A stretch of 48,391 bases of DNA from Chytridium lagenaria (taxonomy: Eukaryota; Chytridiomycota; Chytridiomycetes; Chytridiales; Chytridiaceae), in assembly GCA_025449115.1 (NCBI GenBank), contig JAHLKC010000208.1, forward strand, positions 1 through 48,391, written 5' to 3'. The notes under the pieces are model-generated. The model saw nothing but the letters and a program-made list of their open reading frames with translations, had not been told where the DNA came from and did no database searches. Position numbers and translations under genes: made by a program. Shown in pieces: positions 11,383 to 22,503 of the stretch. Position 1 is the first letter of the stretch, and each line of letters opens with the position of its first letter.

Positions 11383-14241
11383 TTAAATCTGCCAACTCCA
11401 AGTCCACCCCGGAAACGGCAACGCTCCTCCACCCACCACATTCGTTTCCCCGTCCGATTTCACTACAACCGTCACCACTTTTGTCTCATCCGCGCGCGGT
11501 GCCCTCAATTTATCAACATCCACATGCGGTCGATGCAAACCACCGAGTTTCGCTGTATCAATACCCAACACATCATCGAAGAACAAAACATTGACAGTAA
11601 TATCATCTCTAAACCTCCTTGAATAAGGTGAAGGTATAGCCAGCACCCTACAAAGCCGTTCATCATTCCCACCACCTAACGCATTCCTTATAAGCGCCGT
11701 CGCAGCATTCTCATCTTCAAGCGCCCATTGTGTTTCATCGTGTATCGCGTTCAAGGATTTTCGACGGACCATATGGGAGGCGACAATGTCAACAACTTCG
11801 TCGCTCTCAAGTTCGTCAAAGAGTCCGTCGGTGGCTAGGACGAGGAAGCGGTCTCGTTTTGGGTCGATTTTGTGGCGGGTGATGATGGGGTCGGCGGTGA
11901 GGTAGGGAGGGGTGAGGTAGTGGGAGAAAGGTTCTGAACGGTCTGTGAGACGGGGAAGAAGTCGACGTTGAAGTGGGACAGGCCATTGAAAATAGCATCA
12001 CCTAATAGAAGTCATATTAGAAATTTATAAGTGGTGGTTAGAAGCCAGAATAACTACGCGTATAACAAAGAGGGTTAAAAATGGTTGGAGGTGAAAAGGC
12101 TCTCACCAAACGCTCTAGATGGCATAAGATACCCCAAAGCCTTCCTCGAATAACCACAGTCTCCTCTTCGCCAGGATGCTCATTTATCAACCTCGCCCTC
12201 TCACTCGGATTCCTCCCTGTCTGATCCACCGTCAAGTCAACCGCCTCCATCCTCCACAACGTCTTCTTCGCAGCCACACCCGTCGTATTCAACGTCGCAG
12301 TTGTCGTTGGTGCCACATGTTTTTTGGCTCCCCCAGACACAGACCGCCAGCACGTCGTCGAGGTCCCCCCCCATTCCCATGGGGCACAACCCGGTCCTAC
12401 CCAACACCGCCCCGAATCCCCTGTACAGGCTACATATACATCGTTTCCCTCTACCACGCCACAAGAGCACACGCACCAGACATGGCGGGTGCTAAAGCCT
12501 TTCGTGCTATGCTTTCGCGTTGTCGAGAGTTTGCTTTTAGCGACTTTGGCGGTGAACGCTTTATCCCATTCGCTGGATTGAGGAGTTCTTACGATGGTGG
12601 GCGCCCAGGGTACTGGTCTTGTGCTGTAACGGGGGTCTTGGAGTATACCGCCTGAGAGGAGGTCATCGTCGAGACGGGAAAAGGCGGAACGGATGGCGCG
12701 TTCAACTTTGATGGTGATGGGAGATTTCGGCGGCTTTTGTGTGGGTGATGGTAGGATCGAGAGGTGGAACTAGAGAGAGGCGTGGGCTATATAGGCTGGG
12801 GAGTAGGGAGGAAATCATGTGTGCGCATTCAGGACCGTTGTGGCCGTCAAAAACGCTTAAGTAGGAAGGTACAAAATATTAACAATTAATATGATGGTGG
12901 AAGAGAGTATAGTCAAGTGAACATACCCGAACATATATCTTCCATTTCCCAATGAAATTTGACACTGCGCATCCTCACAAGGCTCATTACTCGGTACACA
13001 TCCCACATCAAACCTCACCACTCCCGGTAAGCTTTCCCTAATTGTCTCCATCCCATCTCCAGCCTTTGGTCCTTCCCACACTCTTTCCGCGCGCTCCTCC
13101 CACCCTTCCCCCTCATCCCTAATCAACACCACCACTTTCTCATTCGCCTTCAATTTAGCGTCCGCCTGCGATCGTTCAATTCCCATTCCTCCAACTGCAG
13201 GTTTTGGCCGTGAAACCGGTTGATGAGGTGGATGATGCGCTGGGTAATGTGTTTGAGCGTGTGCAGGCTTAGAGTGAGTTGGTGGGGCGACGCGGTTGCC
13301 GGTTGCTTTATGGGGATGGGCTGCTGATTCTATCAAGGTGTCAGTTTCACGACTTCTTAATCCAAAACTTGAAGCCTCTTACATGAGTTTGCTGAACTGA
13401 CGAAGCAGACCTATACAGCTTATAAAGAGTCTTCACGTTGCCTCTTGAGACTCTCGCTGCTTCGATATCGCCCCACGTGAGCGTCTGTGTACGGTGCGTG
13501 CACCAGAAGTGACGTTTAAACTAACACGAAGTCCAATAGGCACAGAAGAAGACGCCGATGCACCATGGACCAACCCTGGCTGTGATAATGGGAGATGAGA
13601 GCACGGCCGATCACGGATAAGAAGCGTAGGACCATTCAAGGCAACCTCAGAAAGTGTTTGTTCTTCAAGTCGGTTGTTCAATGATATGATCGATATAGGT
13701 AAACGGAGGACTGGTCTATTTTGAAGGACACGTTGACGGAGGACAGTGGTGATGGCCCGAGGTGCTGGCAGATGGGGTGCAAAGGAGGGCGGATGGGATC
13801 GTCAAGGAAAAACCGAGGAAAGCCAACAAAGAAATTCTGTGTTCAGCCGGAAGAAGAACGGAACAGACGTGAATGTACGTGTATGTCACATACATGCAGA
13901 CCAAGTCTACTTACAAGAGGTTTTACCTCTATTCCCCATAAGGGGAGTAGGGCCACAGATGTAGTAAAGGGAGTGGTGTAAAGTAATAAGAGAACTAAGG
14001 TTACAATCGTTATAAGTCGTTCTGCTGGTCGCTTAGGAATTGGGCCATGGAGAGAGAGCTTCCTCTCTTCCTCCGCCTGAGTGATGCAGCACAACATGAT
14101 AACGATGGACGCCGTTAAGTTCCTGCTCCATGCAGTGAAGCAATCCGTGCTGTCAATGTGAGGTTTGCGAGTGCTTAAATAGAAGATGTGGAAGGAACGT
14201 CCAGTACGAATGAGACTGGGACGACGAGTAAATACTGCCAT
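11383..14241 (-). CDS. mitochondrial PP2C phosphatase, pyruvate dehydrogenase phosphatase type
   Basis: Mg/Mn-dependent Ser/Thr phosphatase of the PDP family, which reactivates the pyruvate dehydrogenase E1 subunit in the mitochondrial matrix. The first exon starts at ATG 14239-14241 (MAVFTRRPSLIRTGRSFH), an Arg-rich presequence, followed by a hydrophobic stretch (LITIVTLVLLLLY) and a GTAAGT donor near 13914. Motifs in order: LTWGDIEAARVSRGNVKTLY near 13440; RFDVGCVPSNEPCEDAQCQI near 12970; VFDGHNGPECAHM near 12830 (metal-binding Asp); YVACTGDSG near 12430; TVDQTGRNPSERARL near 12210; LGYLMPSRAFG near 12120; LVLATDGLFDELESDEVVD near 11820 (metal-binding Asp); and NAATALIRNALGG with RFRDDITVNVLFFDD near 11580-11700. 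One-base breaks occur near 12340 and 11985. The family call is secure; PDP rather than another PP2C rests on the RAFG, FKWP and RDDITV context. Confidence 0.85.
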
Positions 14242-14370
14242 TAATGCGCGTAGAAGTTATCACTGTACGAAGGCGCGTGGGGATCAAACGTTGAATGAAA
14301 GTCTGTTGCCAGGCTCACGAAACCATCTGCTGTTGCAGCATGCAAAATTTGACCCGTCAGGAATCCATCA
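14242..14370. promoter_or_regulatory. 129-bp shared divergent promoter
   Basis: Only 129 bp separate the ATG of the phosphatase (-) from that of the SLC25 carrier (+). Both products are predicted to be mitochondrial, so a shared bidirectional promoter is plausible. I see no clear TATA box. Assignment depends on the upstream phosphatase exon being correct. Confidence 0.5.
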
Positions 14371-15787
14371 ATGTCGTTGTCACCGACTGAAGAATTCTTC
14401 AGGTCGATGCTCGCTGGAGGCATCTCCAACATGATCTCCTCGTCAAGTAAGTATAGACTTTCGAGCTTCATCAGCTGGCTTTTTGTCTTTTTTTTGCAGC
14501 ATTCTTGGTGATAGAGAATGGGATGGCATTAACAAGCGGAAGCCCACTTGTTTCATGCCCTAGATTTGGGTGGGATCTGCCTTAATGCAATCCTCTCATC
14601 CTATAAACATTCATCGGTCTTGCTTGCTCAACATCTAAACATTTGATAAAGTGCTCAATATCACCGACGTCGTAAAAGTGAGATTGCAATTCAGAACACA
14701 TCGTTATCCAAGTCCTCCTCAATAGCCAACCCTCCTCCGCTCAAATACCGATCCCTCTCCCACACCGCCGGTCGGATCTATGCAGAAGAAGGCATAGCTG
14801 GTCTCGTTCTCCCCGGTCTTCTCGCCACAGTTTTTCGAGAACTCATCTACTCTTCCCTCCGTTTCGCCATTTACGTACCCATAAAAACTGGATTACATAA
14901 CTTAATCGCAGATAGTGACAAGATTGGAAAGATGGAGCAAGGCGGGGAGCCGTTCATCATTAAATTGGTGTCGGGTGTGAGTTCGGGTATTATTGGATCG
15001 TCGTTAGCAAATCCGACGGATGTGGTCAAGATTCGGATGCAAAGTGAAGTGCGTTGTTGTTTTATTTTTTCTCTATGGTTAGTGTATATTTAAATGTGTT
15101 GTTATAGGCTGGTCGCGTCGTTAATGGCGTTTACGTTTCGGGTCTTCGGGAAGGGCACAAACCAACTTACAAGAACACTTTCAACGCTTTTTATAGAATA
15201 GCTTTGGATGAAGGATTTGCCGGGCTTTACCGTGGGGTCATGTCTACTTTATTACGGGTGGGGATCTAATTTTTTGCATTTACTCTCTATGACTTATTTA
15301 ACCTTGAACTTCATGGCAGGCCGGCGCTGTGACGGGAGTTCAACTCGCATCGTATGACGAAACGAAGTATATCCTTAAGAAGCAAGGTCTTTACAAGAAG
15401 GTTTCGCACTTCACTTTACCGCCTCTGTAGTTGCGGGCGTTGTAACAAGTAAGTTTTAAATTTTCGAAAGAACACAACTCTACACATGTTTTTTGTATTT
15501 TACTGCTATATTATTATCACATACTCACATCAATATTCGCCTTTAGCAACCGCTTCTCACCCATCGACTTCGTCAAATCCCGTATTCTGGCCCAAAATTC
15601 CACCGATCCCAACCGCTACACCGGTGTCTTCGATTGTATGGTTAGATCAGTGAAACATAACGGCGGAAATCCGATGATTTTGTTTAGGGGATGGCTTGCG
15701 TCTTACCTTCGTCTTGCGCCTCATTTCGTTATCGCTTTACCGCTTAATGAATGGTGTAGAAAGATGTTGGGGTTAAAGGCACTATAA
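14371..15787 (+). CDS. mitochondrial carrier (SLC25), UCP/dicarboxylate-like
   Basis: Six-helix inner-membrane transporter made of three ~100-residue repeats. The start MSLSPTEEFFRSMLAGGISN at 14371 is spliced at a GTAAGT donor (14435) to an exon near 14651 that restores MISSSMLNITDVVKVRLQ. The three carrier signatures are ITDVVKVRLQ (about 14665), PTDVVKIRMQ (about 15015) and PIDFVKSRIL (about 15560). The usual helix-end motifs are also present, for example AEEGIAGLVLPGLLATVFRE, DEGFAGLYRGVMSTLLRAGA, and LFRGWLASYLRLAPHFVIAL near the C terminus. The frame changes by one base near 15391 between KKQGL and LQEGFALHFTASVVAGVVT; one extra T in a T run restores it. Introns are short GT-AG. The sequence looks closest to the UCP/dicarboxylate branch, but the substrate cannot be inferred. 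Confidence 0.9.
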
Positions 15788-16099
15788 GAGTTTCGTCTAG
15801 TGTTTGTCCTCATTTATAGATTATGCCTTCTCGTTTTCGCTTCAATTTGTGTGTCCCTTTATGGAAGGACGTGCTTGTCTTCCAAGGGACCCTCCCGCTA
15901 GTTTATCCTTTTCGTCGTTTGGCATATAAATTTGTGCCCGCCTTCTACCTACTTTTAATTACATGTAGAAGCTTTTAATCTTGAGTCATTAGCTTCACTC
16001 AGATTTACTTTAATAGACCACGCCGTACTCAACACCCCTCTAACTTTTATATGCTTTAATGTCACAGAAAAATAAGTTTACACTAGTAATATAGATAAT
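15788..16099. other. intergenic between convergent genes
   Basis: AT-rich stretch between the stop of the carrier (+) and the stop of the Ras-like gene (-). It presumably holds both 3' untranslated regions and polyadenylation sites. No coding signal is visible. Confidence 0.55.
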
Positions 16100-19000
16100 T
16101 CATCGTTTCCCCAACAACTTCCCGACAACATCCACAAACTCATCCTCCGTCAAATCTCCCAACATGGCTCTCAGCTGCTCCATCCTCTCCTTCGCAGGTG
16201 ACGTTTCACCTTCATCAACACGCCGCGTCGGTGAAGTATGACGTGGCTCTGACTGCGTCCTTGGTGGTAAACGGGTTTTCAACGTCGCAGGAGATTCTGG
16301 CCGTGGAAGCCGAGTTGTATGTGCCGGTGAATCTGGACGCGGGAGTCTTATTCGTGTCGGTGAATCTGGTCGCAGAAGACGCGTTCGTGCTGGTGAATCA
16401 GATCGAGGGAGACGGGTTGTTGTAAGTAAATCCGGTTGTGGAAGACGCGTTTTGGGAGTTATAGGGGATTCTGTTCGTACACTCGCTGGGGAATCTCTAC
16501 GCGTCGAAGTCACGAGAGGTTCCATCTCGATTTTCATGATACTGCGTTCAATGTCTTCGATCAAGGCGTCGGCTGGATGGGTTGACGGGTATTGAGGGTT
16601 GATTTCGTGAGAGGTTGTACCGTCCTGGAAAGATTTGAGGTCATCCATCATGTCGATGAGGCTTTTGCGGGACTCAGCGAGGGAGACGCGACGGGAGGAG
16701 GCGGGGGATTTCAAGGAAGGTGAAGGAGAATTGGAAGGAGGGGGGTTTTGTGAAAAATAGGGTGGAGTTGAAAATTGGCAAGCGTGGGTAGGGATTTAAT
16801 GGAAGGTGGATTTGGGGATTTCACGGGAACTGGAATACCGTTTCTGCGAGGAGCGTAGGGTGTTGGAGCTCTACGACGCCTTTCAGAAGACCTATCTTCT
16901 TGTATTGGAGCTGCTGGAGTGGAATGCGGAGTTGTCGAGAGACCTTGAGGATGGATAATACGTGTTGGGAGGTTTTGTGAGGTGGCAAGACGTGGGGAGG
17001 AACGGTTTGGTGGAGATGTGGCTGGAGCATGGCGTTTTAGAATGCTTCGGTTTTGTGTGGGAACATTGTCTGGAGATTTTATCGATGATGGGGGAGGCGA
17101 GGTGGAAGCAGATATACTCTCGTTAAGTTCACTGGTCAAAGCGTCCGGTAAATCGGTACGATCACTTTGTTCATGTTGAAGCTGAGCTGTATCTTCTCCT
17201 CCCTTCTTTTCGTCAACTACCACTGTTTCACTTTTCAAACTTGCAGAAGTAACGATTAGGCGCGTTGGTGTGGGTTTCGGTGGTATGGCGGGTGGGACGT
17301 TGATCTGGTTGAACACGTTATCTGAAGGCATTGATGATATGTGGATATCGTCAATAATTCCAGTGGCAGACAAGACCGCCGCGTCATCACGAACTGACTC
17401 TGCATTCCTCGTTGGTCCATTTGCAGACACATCACCCAGACTTTCCTTCCTCACTCCCAAAAATCATCAACTTCTACACCCAATCTCATTACGCCTTCTG
17501 AAGTAGACTCAGCGGACGCCATCTCGTTTTCAACCCCCGACCACATCTTTTAAATCGAACCTCACACTATCCCCCCCAATGTCATTTCCACTACCACTAC
17601 CCCCTTCTCCCCATCCACTCCCTCCCTCAGTTCCACTCACACTTCCATTACCACTCACTATCTCATCACTCTCATTCCTCACAATCCTCTCAGGCATTGG
17701 CACAGGCACCGACCCCTTCCTCGCGGAATGCAAACCCTCAACCCCACTTCATCACCTCTCCCCTCCCCCCTCCAAAGTCACTTTCCCTCCAGTACCTCTC
17801 GGAAATACCCCCCCCGCCACAAGCGTCTTCCAAGCCGCATACGCCAATCCCTCTTATACCGAATCGACCCTCCCTAGGTTTTCCTGGGTGTGTATCCGTG
17901 TAAAACCTCGACAGGCGTATCCACAATAAAGCCGAGGGATGATGTTCGTTTGGGCACGGAAGAACGACGCGGTTCATCAAAGGAGAGAGATAATTTGGGT
18001 GGGATGTCAGGCACAGTGCGACGACGGGGTTTCGGACTTGGAGGGTCGATAGAGAGGGTGGAGGTGATGGAGGAGGTGGAGGCGCTTAGACGGCGGAAAG
18101 AAAAGTCGCTCTTTAAAAGTTTTTGGCGCCTAAAAAAAAGGGTGGTGAATAAAAGGCGAAAAAGAAAAAGAAAAAGAAAAGAAAAAAAAACCATGAACTA
18201 AAAAACTATCACGTTAAAAAATAATGAAAATGAGAAGAAAAGATGACCGCGTTCTTATAAGCTTCGAATTATCGAAGAAAATCCATTGAAGAGCGAGTAT
18301 CAAACTTACATTGGTGGCGTCCCATGACCTTCAATGGCATAAGCTTCTTCCACGGCAATCCGTTTCCGCGTTTACTTGACAACATTGCATCTAACGATTC
18401 CGGTCTCCCCAACTCAATACCAGAGCTCGTTCCCATCACTTTCAATCTCGTTGTCGGCGTTAGATCATCATGCGAATGATTACTACTTATGTCTGGTGAC
18501 TTTTCCCCTTCCTCGATCCCTCCCTCCAGGTCACTCCTGCGTCGGGTTCGCCCAAGATTTGGCACAAGATCTCGCAAGGCAAGGTCAAAAGAAGCATGAA
18601 CAAAGTCCTGCGTGATTTGAACAAGGGTGCGAAAACAGTGGTCCACGGATTTCGAGGCGCGAGCGTTGTTTCAAGGTATGGGATGTTGAGGATGTTGGAA
18701 AAGGATTGAGCGGTCTCGTGTGAGACTTGCCGTGGTCTGCCGCTACACATAAAACAAATATCAGATGGGAACGTGCTGAAAGGCATGGACCATACCGATT
18801 CACTGTATCCACTTTAGTGCCGACGAGAAGAAAAGGAATATTTGATGGAAGCTCGCGTTTTGCTTCGGATACGCGTTTGATGATGGACCATAGAGCGTCA
18901 AAGGATCGACGTTCCGTCACATCGTATACAAGCATGATAGCGTCTGCAGCGAGAGCGGCGGACGACCAAAGGGAGGAATAACAAGGGTGTCCGCCGACTT

Positions 19001-19674
19001 CAGTGAGGCTTAATACGACGCGTTGTCGATCTTGTCGTTTCCTTTCTGCAGTTGAAGGGGAGGGTGGAGGGTCTGGTGCTACCAGGGTAGTAGAGGAGGC
19101 TGTGGAGACGGACGAGGATGCCGAGTAGCCGTCAATGTTTATCGAGGCGTTGTTGGAGAAGAAGGAGAGGAGGGACGTGTTGGAGGGTCTGCGTGCGTTG
19201 AGTGACGGGGAGGAGGGGGCTGATGACGTGGAGGACGAGGACGAGGAGTAGGTGGATCCGGAGATGGAGGGTTGATGGATAGACTGCTTGTAGCGAGACT
19301 TGGAGGTGGCGCGGTGGCTCAACGTAAGGCGCCTCGTAAACAGGGTTATGCGGTAGAACATACTGAATCGTAATGCCATCTTCAATGGTAGGATAATAAG
19401 GCCCTATAAAAGGATCACGTGTGGCTCCAGATGGAGAGTTGGGTGAGGTAGCTGTACCCGAAGAAGCCGAGAAGGGGAATGTGGAAGACACAGCGGAAGG
19501 AGATGGACATGGAGACGAGGAGGAAGTTGAGGAAGGATGCGAAGGGTGGATGTGGACATGATCCCCAGGCGCAGACACGAAGGCGCGGATGAGCTCTGTT
19601 TTTCCTGTGAAAGCGCATCCCATGACGAGCACAGACATGTGCGTCACGAAGCCATCCTCATCAGTTAGCAGCAT
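16100..19674 (-). CDS. atypical Ras-like small GTPase with long disordered C-terminal tail
   Basis: Starts at ATG 19672-19674. G1 is VLVMGCAFTGKTELIRAF near 19600-19635 (P-loop GxxxxGKT). A Ser/Pro/Thr-rich insert of about 60 residues follows. Switch I is GPYYPTIEDGITIQYVL near 19370-19410. A second Ser-rich insert precedes G3, which reads LTEVGGHPCYSSLW near 18965-19010 instead of DTAGQ. The next helix is DAIMLVYDVTERRSFDALW near 18930, and G4 is FLLVGTKVD near 18815 (TKVD in place of NKxD). G5 lies around YLETT near 18670, with a one-base break at about 18665 before ASKSVDHCFRTLVQI. A GTAAGT donor near 18312 joins a very long Ser/Pro/Arg-rich, low-complexity tail running to 16100, with several frame breaks and an in-frame repeat array. 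The tail ends with a predicted helix (EDEFVDVVGKLLGKR). The GTPase fold is clear. That the whole tail belongs to the same gene is inferred. Confidence 0.72.
16285..16455 (-). repeat. 33-bp coding repeat in the GTPase tail
   Basis: On the minus strand the tail encodes successive degenerate copies of an 11-residue unit of the form TRLPRPDSPAR. On the plus strand the landmark CGGTGAATCTGG occurs at 16325 and 16358, with a variant at 16390, giving a 33-bp period. At least five degenerate units can be read, flanked by further RLPPRTQSEP-like sequence. Confidence 0.75.
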
Positions 19675-19986
19675 CTCGTCCTAGCTCCTACACCTTCTTC
19701 CAGATTTAAAAGTGAGGTCGTTGAACAGCCGAGCTACTCAAGACCTGTAAAGGGATGTGGAACGGGAGGCGTATTTTAATCTTTAACTTTGGGAGACTTT
19801 CAGAATGGCTTTTTTCGGGTTTCACTCGCTTTCACTTTGTTCACGCGCGTAAACGCGTTCAATCAAAATAGTCGATTATTACGTTTACCAAGCGGACCCT
19901 ACCAAAAAAATTTCTATTCTCAGTCTTATACTAAACGACCACGCGCCATGACACGCGCCATGACATGAATAAACAGACATTGTCCC
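19675..19986. other. intergenic between two minus-strand genes
   Basis: This would hold the promoter of the Ras-like gene and the 3' untranslated region of mL38. It contains a small direct duplication of CACGCGCCATGA near 19940-19964. No coding signal is visible. Confidence 0.5.
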
Positions 19987-21990
19987 CTACACATTCTTAT
20001 ACCTGTAAGGCCTATACAGGACATTCTGGGTAACTTCTCCAACGACCTTCCCAGCAACGTCACCTTCCTTAGCCTTCACAAGACCCACACTTCCAATCGT
20101 TGTTACCCTCGGCATCTTACGTTTCGCTTCGTCGTCAGACCGCCTTCTCACAGCCTCAATCTTGGTCTTGTCTTTAATCTCCCACGCATCCCTTTTCTTC
20201 TGCGCCTCAACCGCACGCTTGGTCGTGCGACGAGGGATGCGGGTGAGATCGACTTTACCAGCGTTAAGGGGGGCGAGATCAGCGGCGGAGAGAGTCGAGA
20301 GAGGACCCTTAGAGGCGAGGGAGGACGCAACAGAGGTAGCGACTTGGATCTTATTGACGAGACTAGGAACACGACGAAGCTCTCCGTAGACAGGCTCGTG
20401 AATACCTGATAAAAATGTTAGAATCTCAATTAGAAAACAAGAGTACGACATGGGAAAAGGGGTGTGGTATGCATCAGTTGATTTTAAATCTTTTCTCCGC
20501 AAGAAATTACTCAGAGAGATTCCCATTTGATTGTATAACATCATATGCGAGACGGCATCGAAAAGCAAACCGGTAAGGATGCACAAACTCACCTAACGAG
20601 TGTAAATATCGAGGTGTGGATGTTGTAGCATGAGGTGAAGAAGCAAAGCCTGCGAGCTGCATGCCATGTCCGTCTTCAGCTTCCAACGGGAAGCAAACCC
20701 CTAACTACAAAATTTTATGAGGAAATGAATTGGAAAAAAGAAAATGAGAAAAACCTTACCTTCGCGCACTTGCATCTTCTGTTCAGTCTCACCATACACT
20801 GACTTCTCATACACTTCTTCCCCTCCACACCGTCGTACCTCTCCCAACCGCCTTTCTAATTAGATTCCAATCCACCTCAACCCCTCCTTCCTCTGCCTGA
20901 AGGCATACAGCACATAACGATGCAACCGCCTGGGATTACTGTTAGGCGGGTGCGGCGGCACGTAAGGAAGAACACGTTGCCAGGTATCTTAGGAGGGTAG
21001 AGGGTGCTATGGGTGATAATCAAACCCTGGAGAATTGCTCTCAGATGTGACGCCGGCAGGTTGGCCTGAAAGAAAGGGGAGGAGCCGCCCGGGATACAAG
21101 CCGGCCAGAGACAGGAATGTCGGTGACGAGCCAGTGACACCATTCTTCATACTACGGTATCGAGGTTGGGCGGTCAAGATCGGCGAGGACAGAGTTAGTG
21201 TGGGGGTGGGGATAGTAGAGGTGAGAGTGATTGTGGGGAATAAAGAGCTTTAGGTAAAAATATACTTAGTGTTAAACTTCGGTGAAAAAAAAAAAAAAAC
21301 GGCAAAAGAAAAAGGAAAAAGAAAGCTTACCCAATCGGCGGAACTGCATGTCCAAAACAGCCCTCCCACTGAGTGTTGAAAAATTCACTTCGACGTTGAT
21401 TTCAGGCTTAAGGGCCTTGGCCACCTTGGAAGGAAAGCATCTTCAAACAAATTGAATCTCTCCGCAGCTTTCACAAGCTTTGCACAACATAGCTTTCAAA
21501 CCGTCTCCTCTTCATAGCCCAATACAGCAGAGTCAACATTCCCGAGCTCAGGAATTCTCGTTTTTAAGTTCTCCACATGCTCTACATCTGCCCTCCGTGC
21601 ATTAAACACGTGATGATTAAACAGATCAGCAAACCCCATCTCAACCCTCAAGTTCCGTAAACGAAGCTCAAGTTGTGCAACCTTGCTGTCTAGCTCCTTA
21701 TAGAGGAGTTCTTGGACTTGGCCGCGATGGCGGCGTCAAGTTCGGCACGGAAGTGTCGTGCTTTTGTTTTAAAGATGATAGCTCGGTGTTGAGAATTTGA
21801 GGGCGGCATCGTAAGCGGGTCAATACCGACAGAAGGGGCTTGTAACGGGGACGTTGACGGCCGTGAGTTTGTTGTTGGTGCATACGGAAACAGGGCGAGT
21901 GGACATGCGTGTAGGGGACTGCGACGGAAAGAAGTTTGGGCGAGATGCGTGTGAAGAGACAGGAGAGCGGGGACAGACGGCGTCTAGAAA
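19987..21990 (-). CDS. MRPL38: mitochondrial large ribosomal subunit protein mL38 (PEBP fold)
   Basis: Structural protein of the mitochondrial large ribosomal subunit (yeast MRPL35 family) built on a phosphatidylethanolamine-binding-protein fold. The N-terminal region contains QRPRYKPLLSVLTRL and a coiled-coil-like ELLYKELDSKVAQLELRLR near 21640-21710. Then come PEINVEVNFSTLSGRAVLDM near 21350-21400, the diagnostic VLADLDRP with YEEWCHWLVTDIPVSGRL near 21100-21200, and LPYVPPHPPNSNPRRLHRYV with LYAFRQR near 20890-20970. The C-terminal part includes PRYLHSLGIHEPVYGELRRV and a basic helical tail ending PYRYKNV at the 19987 stop. Successive motifs fall in different frames with one-base shifts near 21120, 21450, 21500 and 21720. 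The start is unresolved: the nearest ATG is at 21883, but presequence-like RRRLSPLSCLFTRISPKLLS lies upstream behind a possible acceptor, so the first exon may be further out. Confidence 0.8.
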
Positions 21991-22503
21991 ATGATGTGGA
22001 AAGAAGAAGATGTTGTTGATGATGATGATGCTGATGATGATGATGAAGCAGCGGAGCAGCTGCCGATGCAAGCGACAACTTCGCAATGGATTGACGATGT
22101 CATGATAGGGTATGTGAGGCGATTAAAAGGAAAAAAGCCTGGGAGTGAGAAATGTATTAAGGTGATTAAGTTAACAACTGTTCGTGGAATGGAGAGCGCG
22201 AATGCGATCCTCTGCTGAAGGCCTCGATGAGACGACGAGAATCGTGAGGTTTGTTGGTGAAAGAAAAAAAAAGTAGAAAACGAGAAAATGTGCAAGACCT
22301 TTTTCCAAGTGAAATCCCCCGAATCGGTTGATTGTCGTCCGCCTGACGTGGAAGAGACGCCGCCAGTCATTCTCTCCATTTCACTCCCCATCCATACCGC
22401 TGTCGGTAAGTTTATACCAAAGGCCTCGCACATTTCACTCTCCGCTCTGAACGATACCTCCACTCGAGCATCAGTCTTCCCTGATATCACACCCGCATCT
22501 AAC
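21991..22503. promoter_or_regulatory. divergent promoter region between mL38 and thioesterase
   Basis: This lies between two genes transcribed away from each other. It contains a GATGAT-type trinucleotide tract (about 22017-22046) and may hold the first exon of mL38 on the minus strand. Open frames on both strands are low-complexity: Asp-rich on the plus strand, Ser- and His-rich on the minus strand. Confidence 0.45.
22017..22046. repeat. GAT/GCT trinucleotide tract
   Basis: Short interrupted microsatellite of GAT units with one GCT, about ten triplets long. It produces poly-Asp and poly-His shadow reading frames. Confidence 0.7.

Noticed and set aside
13716..13981. Plus-strand frames overlapping the phosphatase 5' region
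   Set aside because: They overlap the phosphatase first intron and second exon, have no domain and look like antisense shadows.
15380..15430. Programmed +1 frameshift in the carrier gene
   Set aside because: The site is a plain T run with no slippery-site or stop context, and similar breaks occur in many unrelated genes nearby, so sequence error is simpler.
16198..16425. Plus-strand frame with repeated PVNLDAG/SVNLVAE words
   Set aside because: It is the antisense of the 33-bp repeat in the GTPase tail; the minus strand gives the coherent gene.
21698..22086. His-rich and Ile-rich minus-strand N termini upstream of mL38
   Set aside because: The His and Ile runs come from the GAT/GCT trinucleotide tract and begin with TTG, so they are not taken as the true mL38 start, although presequence-like residues just downstream may be real.
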